A DNA stretch of 64,000 bases from contig NW_026944226.1 of assembly GCF_033297405.1 (NCBI RefSeq), positions 569,538 through 633,537 of the forward strand. Reading direction: 5' to 3'. Each line of letters begins with the position of its first letter. Position 1 is the stretch's first letter. The position numbers and the translations under genes are program-made. The DNA comes from Parathielavia appendiculata (Eukaryota; Ascomycota; Sordariomycetes; Sordariales; Chaetomiaceae). The notes below the pieces were generated by a model that worked only from the letters and a program-made list of their open reading frames with translations, was not told where the DNA came from and searched no databases. Shown here one piece after another: positions 1 to 11,752 of this stretch.

Positions 1-2232
1 CGTCGAGTTAGGTCACATCACGAGCTGTCGTTGCCGGATTGGACACCACGCCAATCAACGCCGCACTGGCTGACCACAAAGGGGTCTGCTCGAATTCTGA
101 AACGTAGCGTCGACCTGCCCCCGTCTGTGGTTCGATACCCCCACACACCCTCTGCGTCCCCGGCCAACCAAGGCGGCCTACCCCCTGCCTCCGGTTAAGG
201 AAGGCCCTGGTCCACCCTCCCGAACCGCTGTCCGAGTGGCCCGTCTTGTGCAGATCTTCAAGCCAAGGAATGTTCGAAAGAACGATTCCTAACTTATCCG
301 TATCAAATACCATTGACTACGGAGAGGGGGGTCAGCTTTATTCACACTACAGTGAGTGCCGCGCAAGCCTGGCACTAACATGCGCTCTACATGTAGTGTG
401 AATCGACGATGAGCAGGCTGAATCAGGCCGTCCTTCCCCATGCCCTCCGATCTCCCGATGTTGGTTCTGCACTACCCAGGATTCTCTGTCGGGAGAAACT
501 TATCACCACCCCGTCGATGAATCAAAAACGTGTGGAAGCTATTCCAAGCTCGAACTTCCAAACTCAGTGCTTAGAGATACTAGCATGTCACGCTACTTCT
601 CGAATATGTGATGGGTAACCAGATTGTCCCGACGGCTATGGATATGAAGCATTCTGATCTGGCCCGGGACTGCAACCCTGACGTTTGGGAACAACGACCC
701 AACCAGGTGGACAAGCCTTCGGGATTGACAGCCGGTCCCAGTCTTCTCGGTCGACAGCCGATCCCCAGTGATCCGGGCGCTCAGGAACCAAACCTGCCCA
801 TCACCAATGCTTGCCCTTTGTTGCGTAATATGATGTGCCTAATGGACTCTGGTCCCTTCCGCCGCTCAAAAGAGGTCTCAGCAGGTGTCGCCCCGTCGAC
901 CTGCAGGTAGGGAGCTGCTCGTGGACACGTCCATGGCCCCATTGTTAAGGATCCTTTGGTCCGTCGCTAATCCTACCGCTTTCCCCAGCAGTAGGAACTC
1001 TAGGGACGTTTACACGTATATGTCCTCGTCAGCCGCTTCGCCTTGCCAGAAACTGATCGTATTCGCAGGCTTCACCAGACTGAAACAGTCAACACTCCTC
1101 TCTTCACCTACTCAACCCTTTGTTCCCACATCATACGTGTCCCAACTCCACTCTTCTTCCCCCAGCACTCCACATCAACGACTGTGATACAACCATCCGC
1201 CTCACCACCATACTCGCGACATCATATCCAATGAGGAGAAGGCATGAACCCGCGAGACACACCCATGGCATGAAACACACTGCGCAAGCGGCCACGCACA
1301 AGTGAACATATTGGTATGACGACGCAACCGTCCGACTGCGGCCCAGAACTCCCTTCCCATCAAGAACCTCGAAAGGACCAGAAACACAGTACATTAACCT
1401 CGCTACCTAGGCAGTCCATGCTCTCCAAAAAGTGGCAGTCGCCGAGCAGTACCGCCGGTTCTGCCATGACTGAGCTTTCATTCCCATTCAGCCGGTCACT
1501 GCCACACGACCCCCTGAGATCTCATCTATTCAAAACGCCCATCAACATCAACATCATAAAGACACTTGGGGTAGAGTAAACTTAACACAGAAAACAAGCT
1601 AAATGTCTATTTTCCTTCCCTGTCATAGAGACACTACAGGGGAACGAACTACATCAAACCACCCAACGCCAGCTTCCCTAGACGCATCTAAAAGTAGCGA
1701 ACCAGGTGCCCTAAGATGGCCACAGAGAAGGAGGGGAAAGCCTCCAACTCAGGAGATGTATGAGCAAGATATTTATGGCACCGTAAAAGCAGCTAACGTT
1801 ACCCTGAAATGAAAAGGAAGCAAGATTGATACATGCCCCGAAAAGGAAAACCAGGCAGAACAGGAATTGTATGGTAGCATATAGGCTGACTGCTTTGCCT
1901 TTCTTAAGGTATCCTCCCTTTTCGCAATCCACCCAGCCAGCAAGGCAAATTCAGTCAATCCGTCAATCAGTCAACCCTCCTCTCCTCCGTCCCAACCCGC
2001 TTGCCCATTCCCACTTTGCGCTCCCCCTCCAAGAAAGAGACAACATCCAAAACATCGCACTGGATTGTATGGTCCCACAGTTCTTTTCACACATCGCTCG
2101 CTTCATTCCGCCTGGCCATATTAAAATCGACGTGTCGAATCAACCAAACGTCGGTATCATCACTATCAGCCCAACCCACCTTCCTCCCCCTCATCACTCT
2201 CCTGACTGCTCCCTCCCATATTCATCCCATGT
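1..2232. other. intergenic, no gene recognised
   Basis: No open frame here shows a recognisable domain, good codon continuity or splice-joined extension. The short frames on both strands look like chance. The one structured item is a nested inverted repeat at 340-403, listed separately. The last few hundred bases before 2233 are probably the 3' flank and UTR of the minus-strand kinase gene. The stretch could hide a fast-evolving or non-coding gene that cannot be seen from sequence alone. Confidence 0.5.
340..403. repeat. nested inverted repeat (potential hairpin)
   Basis: ATTCACACTACA at 340-351 is matched exactly by its reverse complement TGTAGTGTGAAT at 392-403. A second short stem, AGTGCC with GGCACT, lies inside the 40-base loop. 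It could fold as an extended hairpin or cruciform. No protein or RNA family is recognised. Confidence 0.6.
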
Positions 2233-5094
2233 TTATTTCGCAACCCTCTTGAACGCCAACAGATCCGCCAAACTAGCCAGCGGACAACCATGCTTCAAAA
2301 AGTCATGATTGAGCAGCTCCTGCGCCGACGCGCGGCTCTTGACGTCGACGCACAAGCAAACGCTCAAGAACGCCTTGAGCTCCTTGCTGAGTTTCTCGGG
2401 CTTCTTGAGCCGCGGCGTGCCGTTGGTCGCAATCAGATACAGCGCCTTGAGCGGCTCCTCGTTGAGGTACGGCGGCTCCGACTCGATCATCTCGATGGCC
2501 ATTATGCCGAGCGACCAGATGTCCACCTTGGGCCCGTACTCCTTCTGCTTGACCACCTCGGGTGCCATCCAGTACGGCGTGCCAACCATAGTGGCTCGCT
2601 TCGACTTGGTCTCCGTCAGCTTGGCGCAGAAGCCAAAATCGGCTATCGGGTGGGTTAGCAGATTATTCTGTGATGAAACTGAGAGAGACGGAGGAGAGAC
2701 GAGACGCACTGATTTTGACATTTCCGCGGGCGTCCAGCAGGACGTTGTCGCTCTTGATGTCACGATGGATGATGTTCTGCGAGTGCAGATGCTCAAGACC
2801 TTGGCATGTCTAACCAGGGAGTTGTTAGCTTGCCCGCTAGACGAAGTTGGGACACAATACTATCTACGTACCTCGAGGCAGATGGTGGAAATTTGCTCCT
2901 CCGTGATGACGGGGTTGTTCTCAATGACATCCGTCAGAGCGCCACCCTCCATGTACTCCATGACCACCCAAAGCTCCTTGTCGTTGTCCATCAGGAAGGC
3001 ATCCAAGAAGTTGACAATGTTGGCGTGCTTGTTCTCCCGCATAACCAGGATCTCGTTGACAATCAGTTCCTTGCGCGGCTGATGGGCGAGATCCATCTGC
3101 TTAATCGCCACGCGGTCGCTGCTGCGTGTCTTGAGCTGGCTCATGGGAGCCCCAGGCCTTGAACCCACAACCTTGGCAACATAGACCGAGCCGGATGCAC
3201 CCTGGCCAATCTTCTTCTGCTTCGCGTAGAGCCTGTTGGGGTCGTCCTTGGAGACAACCTCCCTCAGCTTGGCCATCACCTCGCTCTCCGACATTGTCGA
3301 CATGCGCACGTCATGCTTGCGCTCCGACGGCGCGGGTTTGGCAGTCAGGGCAGCTTCTGCAGCCTTGACGGCCTCCGAGTTCCCGCCGGGCTTGGAGACA
3401 TTCAGGGGCTTCACAGGCGCCGGCAGGCGAGACTGTGGTTGCGCTTGAGGCTGACCGTTTTGAGGCCGTGCTGGCGCTCCGTTGGGGTACCGAGCAGTGG
3501 TTGAAGAGCCGGTGGTCTGGTCTGGCCGAGGAGTCCTCTGCGCCTGGGCTGGGGGCTCGCGCGTCGAGGTAGAGCTGGATTGCTGGGCGAGAGGTGGGCG
3601 AGATGGGGATGAAGAACTGGCCGGCGGAGCAGGCGCCGGTCGTTGGGCCCTGACGGACTGAGCCTGAGGAGTAGGCGCCTTAGGAGCTGCGCGAGTTGGG
3701 TTATACCGGTCAGCGGGAATTGGCGAACCAATATAACCGCCCCCAATCTCTTGTTGAGCAAGCGGAACTTTTGTCTTGGGGAGTGACGCATTGTAAGCCT
3801 CGAGCTCACGACGCTCCCGCTCCTCCCGTTCCGCCCGTTGCCGTTCCAGTTCCCGGGCACGCTGCTCCTCCCGCATTCGGTCTGCCGAAATGTAGTTGGG
3901 GGAAACGCCCTGCAGTTGCTGCACCTGCGGGGACGGTTGTTCTACTCGGGGCGGCGGTGTGGCAAGCGGCTGCGGTGACGGGGTGGTGGTGTAGGATGCA
4001 GGGCTTCGTTGGATGGGCTTCACCTGTCGGGGGGGTGCGACCGAGGTGCCGCTCGGGTAGCCGTACTGGTCCTTCTGGATTGTGTTTTGTGGTGCCATAG
4101 GCATGGGGCTGCCATACGGATCGGCGTTGTTCTCTGCGCGCTTCGTCATGTCGGAGTAGAAATCAAGCACTTCAAAGACAGCCTGGGGATTCTTCTCCAC
4201 ATCTTCCCTGGTGATGGCGGACGAGTTGAGCAGCCTGGTCCACTCCTCTGGCAAACCTGTGAACTGCCCCGTCTGGGGGTTGAAGCCAACATGGACTGCG
4301 TGGGAGAAGTTGGAGGGGTTGCTAACGCCGCCTGGGCAGCGAGCATAAATGCAGTCGATCCACTCGTACAGCTCGTCATCCGTCTTGACGCAGATGCGTA
4401 GGGATCTCACACCGTTGTCGTCGTCGCCAGGCGGGCCAGGGTACGAATTCGTTAAGGTCCTCCGGATCTCAAAGACGGGGTCGCCATTGTCGTCAGGGAC
4501 GCGATCGACGCTGAGGACATCGGAAAGCTGAATCTTGTATAGCCACTTGCCGTTCTCGTTCTTGTGAAAATCGAGATTGTCCTGGCGGAGGATGAGGTAT
4601 CTGCTCTTCCATTGCTGGAAGGGATTCTTGCTGGGCAGGCCGACATAGCCTTGCTTGATGACGGCAACGCCGCCGGAGCCGTTGAAATTGTTGGACCCTT
4701 GCCGAGAGATTGGGAGGGGTATGGTCGATCCGCTATAGGTCGATCCGCTGTGGGTACTCGATATCGGCGAGGAAATGCTCAGGTTGGACATGCTGTTCGT
4801 GAGGCTCACATTTGGCATAAGGCCGAGGCGAGGCTTGTCTGTGGGCGGCCGGGGCGCCGGGCCGGGATTCATGAACTGCTCGTTCGAGTAGACGCTGGCA
4901 GGGACGACAGGTCAGCATCTAGCTCGATGGTTACGGGATCTTCATCAATATGATCGAACAAGTCCACGGCTAGTTTGGAAAACTCGCGGATTCGCGCTCC
5001 CTGTAGCAGCTGTGATCGTCCAGAATGCTGGGGCTCGGTAGGCTGGAAGATGGTGGCTACTAAGTCTTCGGGGCGGCACATACCTTCTAGACAT
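2233..5094 (-). CDS. CLA4: Cla4-type p21-activated (PAK/Ste20) protein kinase
   Basis: Serine/threonine kinase acting downstream of Cdc42/Rac in polarity, septation and hyphal growth. I read four exons: 5084-5094, 2872-4894, 2710-2809 and 2233-2642, giving 847 aa. The tiny first exon encodes MSR plus two bases of a fourth codon; it is followed by a GTATGT donor, and a CTGAC branch site precedes the CAG acceptor. Domain order is an N-terminal PH domain (about residues 80-190), a CRIB/PBD Cdc42-binding motif (about 194-222, SNPSNFSHAVHVGF), a long Pro/Gln/Ser-rich linker, then the kinase domain (about 565-830). Kinase motifs are the glycine loop GQGASGSV, VAIK, HRDIKSDN, DFG (in TDFGFCAKL) and GTPYWMAPE. 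PH plus CRIB distinguishes Cla4 from Ste20, which lacks the PH domain. The DFG Asp and its Thr are restored only by splicing exon 3 to exon 4, which confirms that junction. Confidence 0.95.
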
Positions 5095-7148
5095 TTTGGC
5101 TGCGTCGTCGAAGCTCAAATACTAGACAAAATAGATTGATGCTAAAGGTCGGTAGGACGGAGGACCGGTGGCTTGCGGACCTGTAGGGCAATACCTGAGA
5201 TCAAACGGGATGCGCTGTCGATGCTGCGGGCGCAAAGACGAAGCCGGCAACGACGCCGCCGTCTCGACGGTCTGTGGGCAATTCGAGATCAATCAGTCGT
5301 ACGGAGGTGCAATGACCAGCAGTCGGTTCAAGGTCGCACGCACAGCTGGCCGGAGCGCGGGAGCACCATAAGAAGAGTTCGAAGGAGAAAGAGCTCGGGA
5401 ACACAGGCCCGGCGGGTTGTCGTTGGAAGTGGGTCGGTCGCCTTCCGAAGGAGTCCGGGGGTGGCGGTCAGTCAGATGGCTGCCAGGTCGGAACTCGGGG
5501 TATGGTCACTATGGTGTCATGCGCTGTATTGGGCCGCAGAAATGGAATCGGCAGGAGGTTAAATCTCTTGATAAGAGATGGCCGGCTTCGCCTGTTTGTG
5601 TTGTGAAGCAAGCGAAGGGAAGTGCCCGTCACCGAACGTGGGTGGGCGTGTGTGATGAGGTTGACAAAGGGGATGGTTTGCTTAAGGGAGGTCGGTGCCT
5701 GTGGAGATGTTGAGAATAGAAAGGGTTGGGTGCAACAATGGCTCGACTTCCATTCACAGGGAGGGGTAAATAGCCCGTCAGCCAGACCCACTCACATTAC
5801 AGTACTTCACCTGAAGGTCAGAACTTTGAGAGGACACCTGCATGGTGCCCCAACGCAATACGTTTTGGCTGCAAAGACCTGGGCAGATGTTTCTTATTCA
5901 AGGCTAATAAAGGAGAGACATTTGAGTATCCTTCATGAGCTTCGAGACACAGCTTACTAATGGACATAATGGCTCTGAGCGTCTTCAATGACCACAGTGG
6001 GGTGGCTTGCTTGAGATGGACGCCAGTGCCTGGCCGTTATGGAATGGACATTCTCTGTGTTGAGGCTTTTGGCTACCTGGCGTAACACTTAGTTCAACTC
6101 TTTGGTTTTCAAGCATGTAGCAACTCTGTCAATGGGAACAATAGGAGCTCATATCAGGGCTAAAAGACGAAAATGCTTTGTGATCTCTTAACATGTGCCG
6201 AAATTATGTGGGCAACGCCGCTTCTTTCCCCTGAAAGGTGGGGCAAGGTGAGGCTGCAGTTCCAAACCAAGGCTAGGTAATTGAACCATGTGCTGCTAGC
6301 GTTAACTACCGTAACAAGAAGAGGCAGGTGAAATATCACTATTCTGTTGCCCGTCTCGTGTCAACACAATATTCGCTTTTGGCAATATCACATTCATTCT
6401 TCAGATCTCTGTGCTATTGTCCTACAGGAATTTTGAATCTCCTCTGTCGTGCCCTTCAAGATTTACTTTGCAATATCAAAGCCTTACTTCGCTACTGAGC
6501 GACGGGAGCCCATCATAATCGGTGGTAAGGATGGCTTCCGCCCCAATGGTCCTTCAGCCTCGATCCTCAACTTGCATATCCATTGCACTCTGAATCTACT
6601 AGGTAAATGTAGGTAATTGAGACCGCCTACCTCAACAAATAACTGATGCAAGAATCCAACAAGCTCAAAGGCCTCGTCTTCAACCATCCAAGGGGTTAAG
6701 CCATATATTCCTGCACCGATCAGCAAGCCCGATCATGCAACAAGCATGCTGCAGTGTATCCGGCGTCACGACCTTCCATTTTTGCCTGGCCGAGAACGCG
6801 TTTCAGGTGAGTAGATCCTCTCGAGATCTCAGTGTTTCAGGCAGCCGGGCACTTAGTCTACTTGACTCTACCGCATCTCGCTGCATCGGATGAGGGTCAC
6901 GATGCGATGCGGATGTAGTGTACCTGAACGTTTTCCGAATCAGTAGGAATTGTATATACGAGAAGACTCGAGAGCCGCATTGATGCGTCGAGGCCATCAT
7001 CAACCTGTGTGCTCGCGAAACCTGCCAATGGCCATTGCAATACGGTCTTGAATGACTTCTATTGTGAATCATGCCCGAGACGGTTCAGACAATGCGCGCT
7101 CGCATCGAGGAACAAACAAGACCACTCTTAACCCTCCTGACACTGCTT
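5095..7148. other. intergenic, no gene recognised
   Basis: This 2 kb stretch covers the 5' side of CLA4 and the 3' side of GRS1. It is moderately AT-rich around 5.8-6.6 kb. Frames of about 60-130 codons exist on both strands, but none resembles a known protein or joins across plausible splice sites. Long 5' leaders are common for fungal kinase genes, so part may be transcribed leader. Confidence 0.5.
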
Positions 7149-9384
7149 TTAACGAACAGGAACCTCGACATCCTGCTGGCCCTCAAAGAGAGGCAGCTCT
7201 GACTCGATGTCCTTCCACGTCTTGGAGCCCTCGACAAGCGCCTTGATAGCCTCGATGATCTTGTCCTCTTCGGCGCGCACCTGTCGGGTGCTGTCACGCT
7301 CTCTGAGCGTGATGGTGCCGTCCTTGACGGTTTGGAAGTCGACCGTGATGCCGAACGGCGTGCCCAGCTCGTCGTTTCTGCTATACCGCTTGCCGATGCT
7401 GGCCGACGAGTCGTCCACACGGCTCGAGAGGCCAGCAGATCTGAGCTTCTGCGAGAGCTTGCGCACCGCAGGCGCGAAATCTTTGTGCGACGATAAGGGC
7501 ACGATCAGGACCTTTGTCGGCGCGACCGCGGGAGGGAAGGACAGCACCTGAGGAAGGAGTGTTAGTATCGTACAAGCCTTGTGCGTCGAGAAGGGATCAA
7601 CTTACGCCACGCGCTTCGTCACCGCCCTCGCTTGCTCGGGTCCAATAATTGTGCTCAATAAGCGAGTACAAGATCCGGCCAATACCAAATGACGGCTCGA
7701 TGACGTTGGGTGTGTATTCCCGGATGTTCTCAACGCGCTTCTGCCACTTGATGGCCAGGAGGTCTTTGCTGATTTCCACCTTGCCATCGCCGACGCCCGG
7801 GACGCTGATAGCCACCTTTCCATTCTCCTCCATCTCCTTGGCAAGCTTGCCGCGCTCTTCTTGTGTGGTGGCCATGATGGCGGCCTCGACAGCCCTGCCA
7901 TCCTTCTTGTAAAAGGGACCAAACTTCTTCCTCTCGATCTCAATCTCCCACTCTTCAATAACCCGGGGCTCATCCAGGCGCTGCCGTACAATAAGGGGCG
8001 CCCCGGTCTTCTTGGCATGGACAGACAGATCATAGGCACTTCGGTCGGCGCAACCAACGCACTCGACCCAGCCACTCGAGGTAAGAAGCTCGGCATCCCA
8101 GCAGTCGCAGGCGTAGTGGGCCATTTCGTTGGCCATGTGTTGCCTGAAGCGAATCTTGGTCTGGTCAATACCGATCTTCTTCAAGAAGAGGTGAATGCGG
8201 GCCAGGAAGTAGCCCAGGGTCTCGTTGTCGACAAGACCATCCCTCACAGCTTGGCCAATGGCCATACTTTTTGTGGTTGTCTTGCCAGAGAGCTGAGTGT
8301 GGCGGTCAAGAAGCTCGAGCTCGATGTTTTCGACCTCATGGAACCGGTGGTGCTTCTTGTGGCCCTCGGGGTCGACAAAGTGCTCGATCTCAGCCATCAA
8401 GAACTCGCGGACACGGAGCAGACCGGCCCTAGGGGAGATCTCGTTCCGGTAAGATTTGCCAATCGAGGCAGACGCAAAGGGCATCTGACCAGTATTGAAC
8501 TCGAGGAGCTTGGCAAAGTTGAGGAACTGGCCTTGCGCAGTCTCGGGCCGAAGGTAGCCTGGGAGGTTGCTGCTGGGGCCAATCGACGTCTGGAACATGA
8601 GGTTGAACGATACCGGAGGGCTGGGCTGCACGCCCGTGGCGGGATTCTTGAGATCGTACTTCTTGATGAGCTCGCCGAGCTGCTCGCCATCGTAGTTATC
8701 AATCTGCGCCAACACCTCCTCGTACTCCTTGACCACCGCATCGTCCAGCTTAACGGCCTCGTGGCTCTTGGACTTCTTCTTTTTCTTCTTAGGGTCCTCC
8801 TCCTTCTCCTCCACCTGCTGGCCGCGGGCCTCCTTGTCGCCCTTTAGCCGCGACTCGAGGACGTCTTCCACAAAGTGGTCGGCACGGAGGATCTCGCCAT
8901 TCTTGGGGTCCTTGCACATCCAGTCCGCAAACTTGTCGACATGGCCGCTGGTCTTGAGAACATCGTGGGGTGTCAGTACGGTGCAGTCAACCTCGAGCAT
9001 ATCCTCCTCGAGGATGAAGTGCTTGCGCCAAAGGTCAATAATGTTCGCCTGCAGAGCGCAGCCGGGCGGGCCATAGTCGTAGAGGCCAGACACGCCGCCG
9101 TATATCTCGAACGAGGGAGTGTAGAACATGCGCCGACGCAGTAGGGACTCGAGAGCCGCCTTGTCGAGGGGCTCGCCCTTGAGAGTGGTTGCGGTCGTGG
9201 TCATCTTGGGCTGGTTTTTCTTGGGTTTGTACTTTGCGAAAGCGTAGGTGCGCGGGGCAGAAGGAGCGAAGGCTGTAAAAGTGCGGACTGGAAACAAGAC
9301 CCTCAGGGTCGAAACTTTACGGATGTTGAGCGCAATACCAGCGAGTGGTGAGAGGGAGGGAGGGGCACGCAGAAAAGGCTTCAT
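7149..9384 (-). CDS. GRS1: glycyl-tRNA synthetase, probably dual mitochondrial/cytosolic
   Basis: Class II aminoacyl-tRNA synthetase charging tRNA-Gly. There are two exons, 7606-9384 and 7149-7547, joined by a 58 bp intron (GTAAGT to CAG, phase 0), giving 725 aa. Class II signatures are visible: the RPETAQGQFLNF stretch and a motif-3-like PSFGIGRILYSL segment near the splice junction. The C-terminal exon is the anticodon-binding domain (KVLIVPLS, then FGITVDFQTVKDGT). The ATG at 9384 gives a 60-residue basic, hydroxylated leader rich in Arg, Lys, Ser and Thr with no acidic residues, like a mitochondrial presequence. The ATG at 9204 (MTTTATTLKGEPLD) would give the cytosolic form. The first ATG has T at -3 and the second has A at -3, which fits leaky scanning. 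The upstream frame starting with TTG at 9414 is not needed. The gene is divergent from RPF1. Confidence 0.95.
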
Positions 9385-9687
9385 GAATTGGAACAAGTGG
9401 TTGTTTTGGCCCAACCAAGTGACTCACGGCCCTTTCTTCTCGACAGATCCTCTTTTTTCGCCCGAGTTCAGGCCCGGGACCTGCTTGCTGCAGAAATTGA
9501 GGGGAACTCTGCATTTCGCCTCCACTCACCATGCAAAGGACACGCGCCAGTACCGGAGATTCAATTAGCCGCTATAGCTGCCCCGCGCTCAGGGGCCTGA
9601 CCTTCAATGAGGGGCAGTTTGACCCTGGTCGGCGCCTGCTGGGGGGTGACCCGGTACGGCACTTTACAGTTCAACCCTCGTTCGTTT

Positions 9688-9890
9688 GTTAGCGTGGAAC
9701 TATAGACAGGGGCCCACCCACGCACTCAAGATCTTCCCTTTCCACAGTTATCAACTTCACTTTCAACGCAAGAAAATGAGCTTACAGATAAGCTCACAAT
9801 GATTTCTCAGTTAACATTGTTTATGTTGCACTGAAGTAGGACGTTCGGGCGTTGGGTTTGGAATCTTAGTTCGATAAGTCAGGCGCTAAC
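9688..9890 (+). repeat. copy A of a ~205 bp MITE-like repeat with GTTAGCG ends
   Basis: The copy begins GTTAGCGTGGAAC and ends GTCAGGCGCTAAC, so its ends are short inverted repeats. Reverse-complemented copy B (9934-10145) aligns to it along the whole length. Landmarks shared in order are GTTAGCG-GGAAC, GACAGGG, TCAA-ATCTTCC, TCACA with TCTCA, GTTGCA-T-AA-TAGG, CGTTC-GGCGTT and GTCAG-CGCTAAC. Many differences are C/T or G/A transitions, as expected from old repeat-induced point mutation. Flanking bases extend the end similarity imperfectly, TTCGTTTGTTAGCG against TTTGTTCGTTAGCG. Confidence 0.7.
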
Positions 9891-9933
9891 GAACAAACAA
9901 AGGGGGAACTGTAAAGTCCTCCCTGGAATGATT

Positions 9934-10145
9934 GTTAGCGTCTGACTCTGCTGACCAGTGTCCTCCACGTATGTCCAAATAAACGCCAGAACGACCTATT
10001 TTAATGCAACAAAATTTGGGCTTGCTGGTGAGATGACTGTGACCTTCTCTCAATCCTCAATTTTGGTCGAAATCGAGTTGGTGGCTGGTTGAAATGGAAG
10101 ATATTGAAAGAAGTGGTGGAACCCTGTCCGTGGTTCCGCGCTAAC
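9934..10145 (-). repeat. copy B of the same ~205 bp MITE-like repeat, inverted
   Basis: This copy is in inverted orientation relative to copy A. Its ends are embedded in a perfect 15-base inverted repeat: GAATGATTGTTAGCG at 9926-9940 and CGCTAACAATCATTC at 10139-10153. Only 43 bases separate it from copy A, so the pair could form a long imperfect stem. It is probably a non-autonomous DNA element, but no transposase is present in the window to assign a superfamily. Confidence 0.7.
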
Positions 10146-10268
10146 AATCATTCAAGGGCTGTAGTGTACGGCATGGACAAACTCGGTCTGGGCTGAGTTT
10201 TAAGAAAAATTTGGAGATTTCGATATCAGCAATTGCGATAACAGCTGCACCGCAAACAATCAACGACG

Positions 10269-11752
10269 ATGGGTTCAGGCAGGGGATCGTCTGGGCCATC
10301 ATTGTCCCTCAAGACGTCTAACAAACTTAAACGTAAACAGCTCTACGTCCAACAGAAGAAGGCCACCGGGAAGGCCCGCCACGAAGAGCGACATCGACGA
10401 CGCAAGGAAGAGGCCAAGGACCCGGAATTGAGGAGGAAGCGGCTCGAACAGAATCAACCTTTGACCCTCGATAAAAAGAGGATATGGGACGATGTCGATG
10501 ATGATAGCCTTGGGACTGTGGTGGATGTCGCTCAGTTGAAGCTCCGGCGTCTGCAGGAGGCCGAGGCCGCATCAGCAGCGGAAGAGGATGCGGTGATGGA
10601 GGAAGCCGTTGAGAAGGACGATGATGTCGACAGCATGCTTGGATCCGACGACGATGGGAACGAAGACCAAGATGAGGAAGAACGCCGGGCGAAGGCTCAA
10701 AGGGAGCGGGCACAAAGGCAACCCAGCATCGCTCCGTCGACAGTGTCCACGAACCTCGACATCACACCGGATTCTTTGGCTAGCCAGTTCAGGTATCTAT
10801 TCAGCGACGAACCACCGGTGATGCCCAAAATTCTGGTTACTACCGGGCTCAATGGGACGATTCACAAGGAGGCGCAAGAGATCGCCTCTGTTTTCCCCAA
10901 TGGTGAGTCTGCCCAAATGTGAAAGTTTCACGCGAATTGCTCACAGGCCGGTTAGCCACCTACATCCCACGCAGTGCACATCGGTATGGTCACAAGTACA
11001 GCGTGCGGGAGATTGCAAAATTCGCGAAGAGTCAGTCCACCCGTCCATATGGTCCTCCAATGATCGCTGACACTCGTCAAGACCGCGCGTACACGGCATT
11101 ACTGGTGGTGCATGAAGACCAGAAGAGGCCAAGCCAGCTCAGTATTTGCCATCTGAACGGAGAGGATGCGCCACCTGGTCCGACGCTCACCTACACTATC
11201 CGGAACTACCAGCCGGGGAAGGTCATCCCTGGGCACGGCAATGCCACCAACCACTACGTACGAAATGTCTCTTCAATCTTCACACCCCTCCACTGCTGAC
11301 CAAGACATAGCCGGAACTCCTCCTTAACGGCTTCAAGACTCCGCTGGGCCTGCTGGCGGCCAAGTCGATGAACACTTTGTTCCCCCCGAAGCCTGAGTTG
11401 CAAGGCCGGCAGGTTTTGACCCTGCACAATCAGCGCGATTACATCTTCTTCCGCCGCCACCGGTACGTCTTTCGGGAGGCTCGGCCGACCGAGAAGAACG
11501 TCGTGGGTGCGGATGGCAAGGAGATGGAGGGTGTCAAGGGGATCCGCGCCGGCCTGCAGGAGATTGGTCCGAGTAAGTCGCACATGTCCGGCTGGCGATG
11601 AGAAGAGAAGAGACTGACCTTTTGAAGGAATGACCCTGAAGCTCCGCAGAGTGGACAAGGGCATAGGACGGGCTGGCAGCGAGGGCGAGGATGCGCTGAA
11701 GTGGGAGTGGAAGGCAAAAATGGAGAAGAAGCGGACACGCTTCAACCTATAA
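10269..11752 (+). CDS. RPF1: ribosome production factor 1, Brix-domain protein
   Basis: Nucleolar factor needed for 60S subunit assembly and 27S pre-rRNA processing. Five exons: 10269-10902, 10956-11030, 11082-11257, 11311-11572 and 11628-11752, giving 423 aa. Introns are about 51-55 bp with GTGAGT, GTCAGT, GTACGA and GTAAGT donors. The N-terminal 170 residues are charged: a Lys/Arg-rich start (SNKLKRKQLY), then an acidic stretch. The Brix domain follows (PKILVTTGLNGT, FPNATYIPR, YSVREIAKFAKNRAYTALLV, TNHYPELLLNGF). The sigma70-like RNA-binding signature GRQVLTLHNQRDYIFFRRHR is intact, and the C-terminus is WEWKAKMEKKRTRFNL. Exon 2 to 3 splicing gives KNRAYTALLVVHED, matching the family and removing an unconserved 17-residue insertion. 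Confidence 0.95.

Larger units (their letters stand above)
9385..10268. promoter_or_regulatory. shared divergent promoter region of GRS1 and RPF1
   Basis: The 884 bp spacer separates two head-to-head housekeeping genes, so it must hold both promoters. Most of the 9676-10153 part is occupied by two diverged inverted copies of one repeat (listed separately). No clear TATA box was seen. Confidence 0.6.

Noticed and set aside
7861..8847. 328-codon antisense frame over GRS1
   Set aside because: It is complementary to a well-supported coding exon and shows Leu/Val-rich shadow composition.
9385..9414. Extension of GRS1 to a TTG at 9414
   Set aside because: It adds ten residues without support. Non-AUG starts exist for yeast GRS1, but here an in-frame ATG gives a good presequence.
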